DNA of 64,000 bases from positions 1-64,000 of the forward strand of contig NZ_JAUSCF010000038.1 in NCBI RefSeq assembly GCF_030651625.1, written 5' to 3'. This DNA is from Hydrogenophaga sp. GTDB taxonomy: Bacteria > Pseudomonadota > Gammaproteobacteria > Burkholderiales > Burkholderiaceae_C. Below the pieces are notes generated by a model that worked only from the letters and a program-made list of their open reading frames with translations, was not told the origin of the DNA and ran no database searches. Both the position numbers and the translations under genes were made by a program. Of the stretch, positions 63,835 to 64,000 are shown piece by piece. Numbering within the stretch: the stretch's first letter is position 1; every line of letters begins with the position of its first letter.

Positions 63835-64000
63835 ATGCCTTCAAGCACCCCCACCCCATCCACCACCAGCACCGTCTCCCTGCACCGCGTCTTCTGCGCC
63901 CCGCCCGAGCGCGTCTACCGCGCCTTTCTGGAGCCGGACGCCATGGCCAAGTGGCTGCCGCCTCATGGTTTCGTCGTCAAGGTGCTGGAACTGAATGCGC
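63835..64000 (+). CDS. SRPBCC/AHSA1-like protein, truncated by window edge
   Basis: VSLHRVFCAPPERVYRAFLEPDAMAKWLPPHGF. Confidence 0.82.
   Translation, partial: MPSSTPTPSTTSTVSLHRVFCAPPERVYRAFLEPDAMAKWLPPHGFVVKVLELNA

Overview
This 64 kb window is high-GC and reads as a betaproteobacterial chromosome, probably Burkholderiales/Comamonadaceae. That assignment is an inference from gene order (hemC-hemD-hemX-hemY divergent from ppc, rluC divergent from rne) and protein style. Most of it is housekeeping: SDR, FAH-family hydratase, acyl-CoA ligase, LMW-PTP, H-NS-like protein, rluC, rne, hem genes, ppc, PHP phosphoesterase, YciO/Sua5, M50 protease, trpS, tRNA-Ser(CGA), mutS, Anbu-type proteasome homologue, uppP, kefFC, glnS, cheV, and several sensor kinases. 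The most interesting signals are: (1) a GH19 muramidase/chitinase with a C-terminal XVIPCD-like tail directly downstream of a small lipoprotein gene, which looks like a type IV secretion antibacterial effector/immunity pair; (2) a papain-like protease fused to an alpha/beta hydrolase just after tRNA-Ser; (3) two toxin-antitoxin modules within 5.3 kb whose antitoxins are intact and whose toxins appear dead (ParE frameshift; HEPN with an amber codon inside the RNxxIHGY motif); (4) an in-frame 84-bp tandem repeat array inserted in ppc next to the catalytic [12 protein letters not shown] segment; (5) gene-decay scars (TRAP DctM/LysR junction, LytS-type kinase remnant, truncated RAYT with an adjacent hairpin). 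All family calls come from reading motifs by eye; no database search was run.
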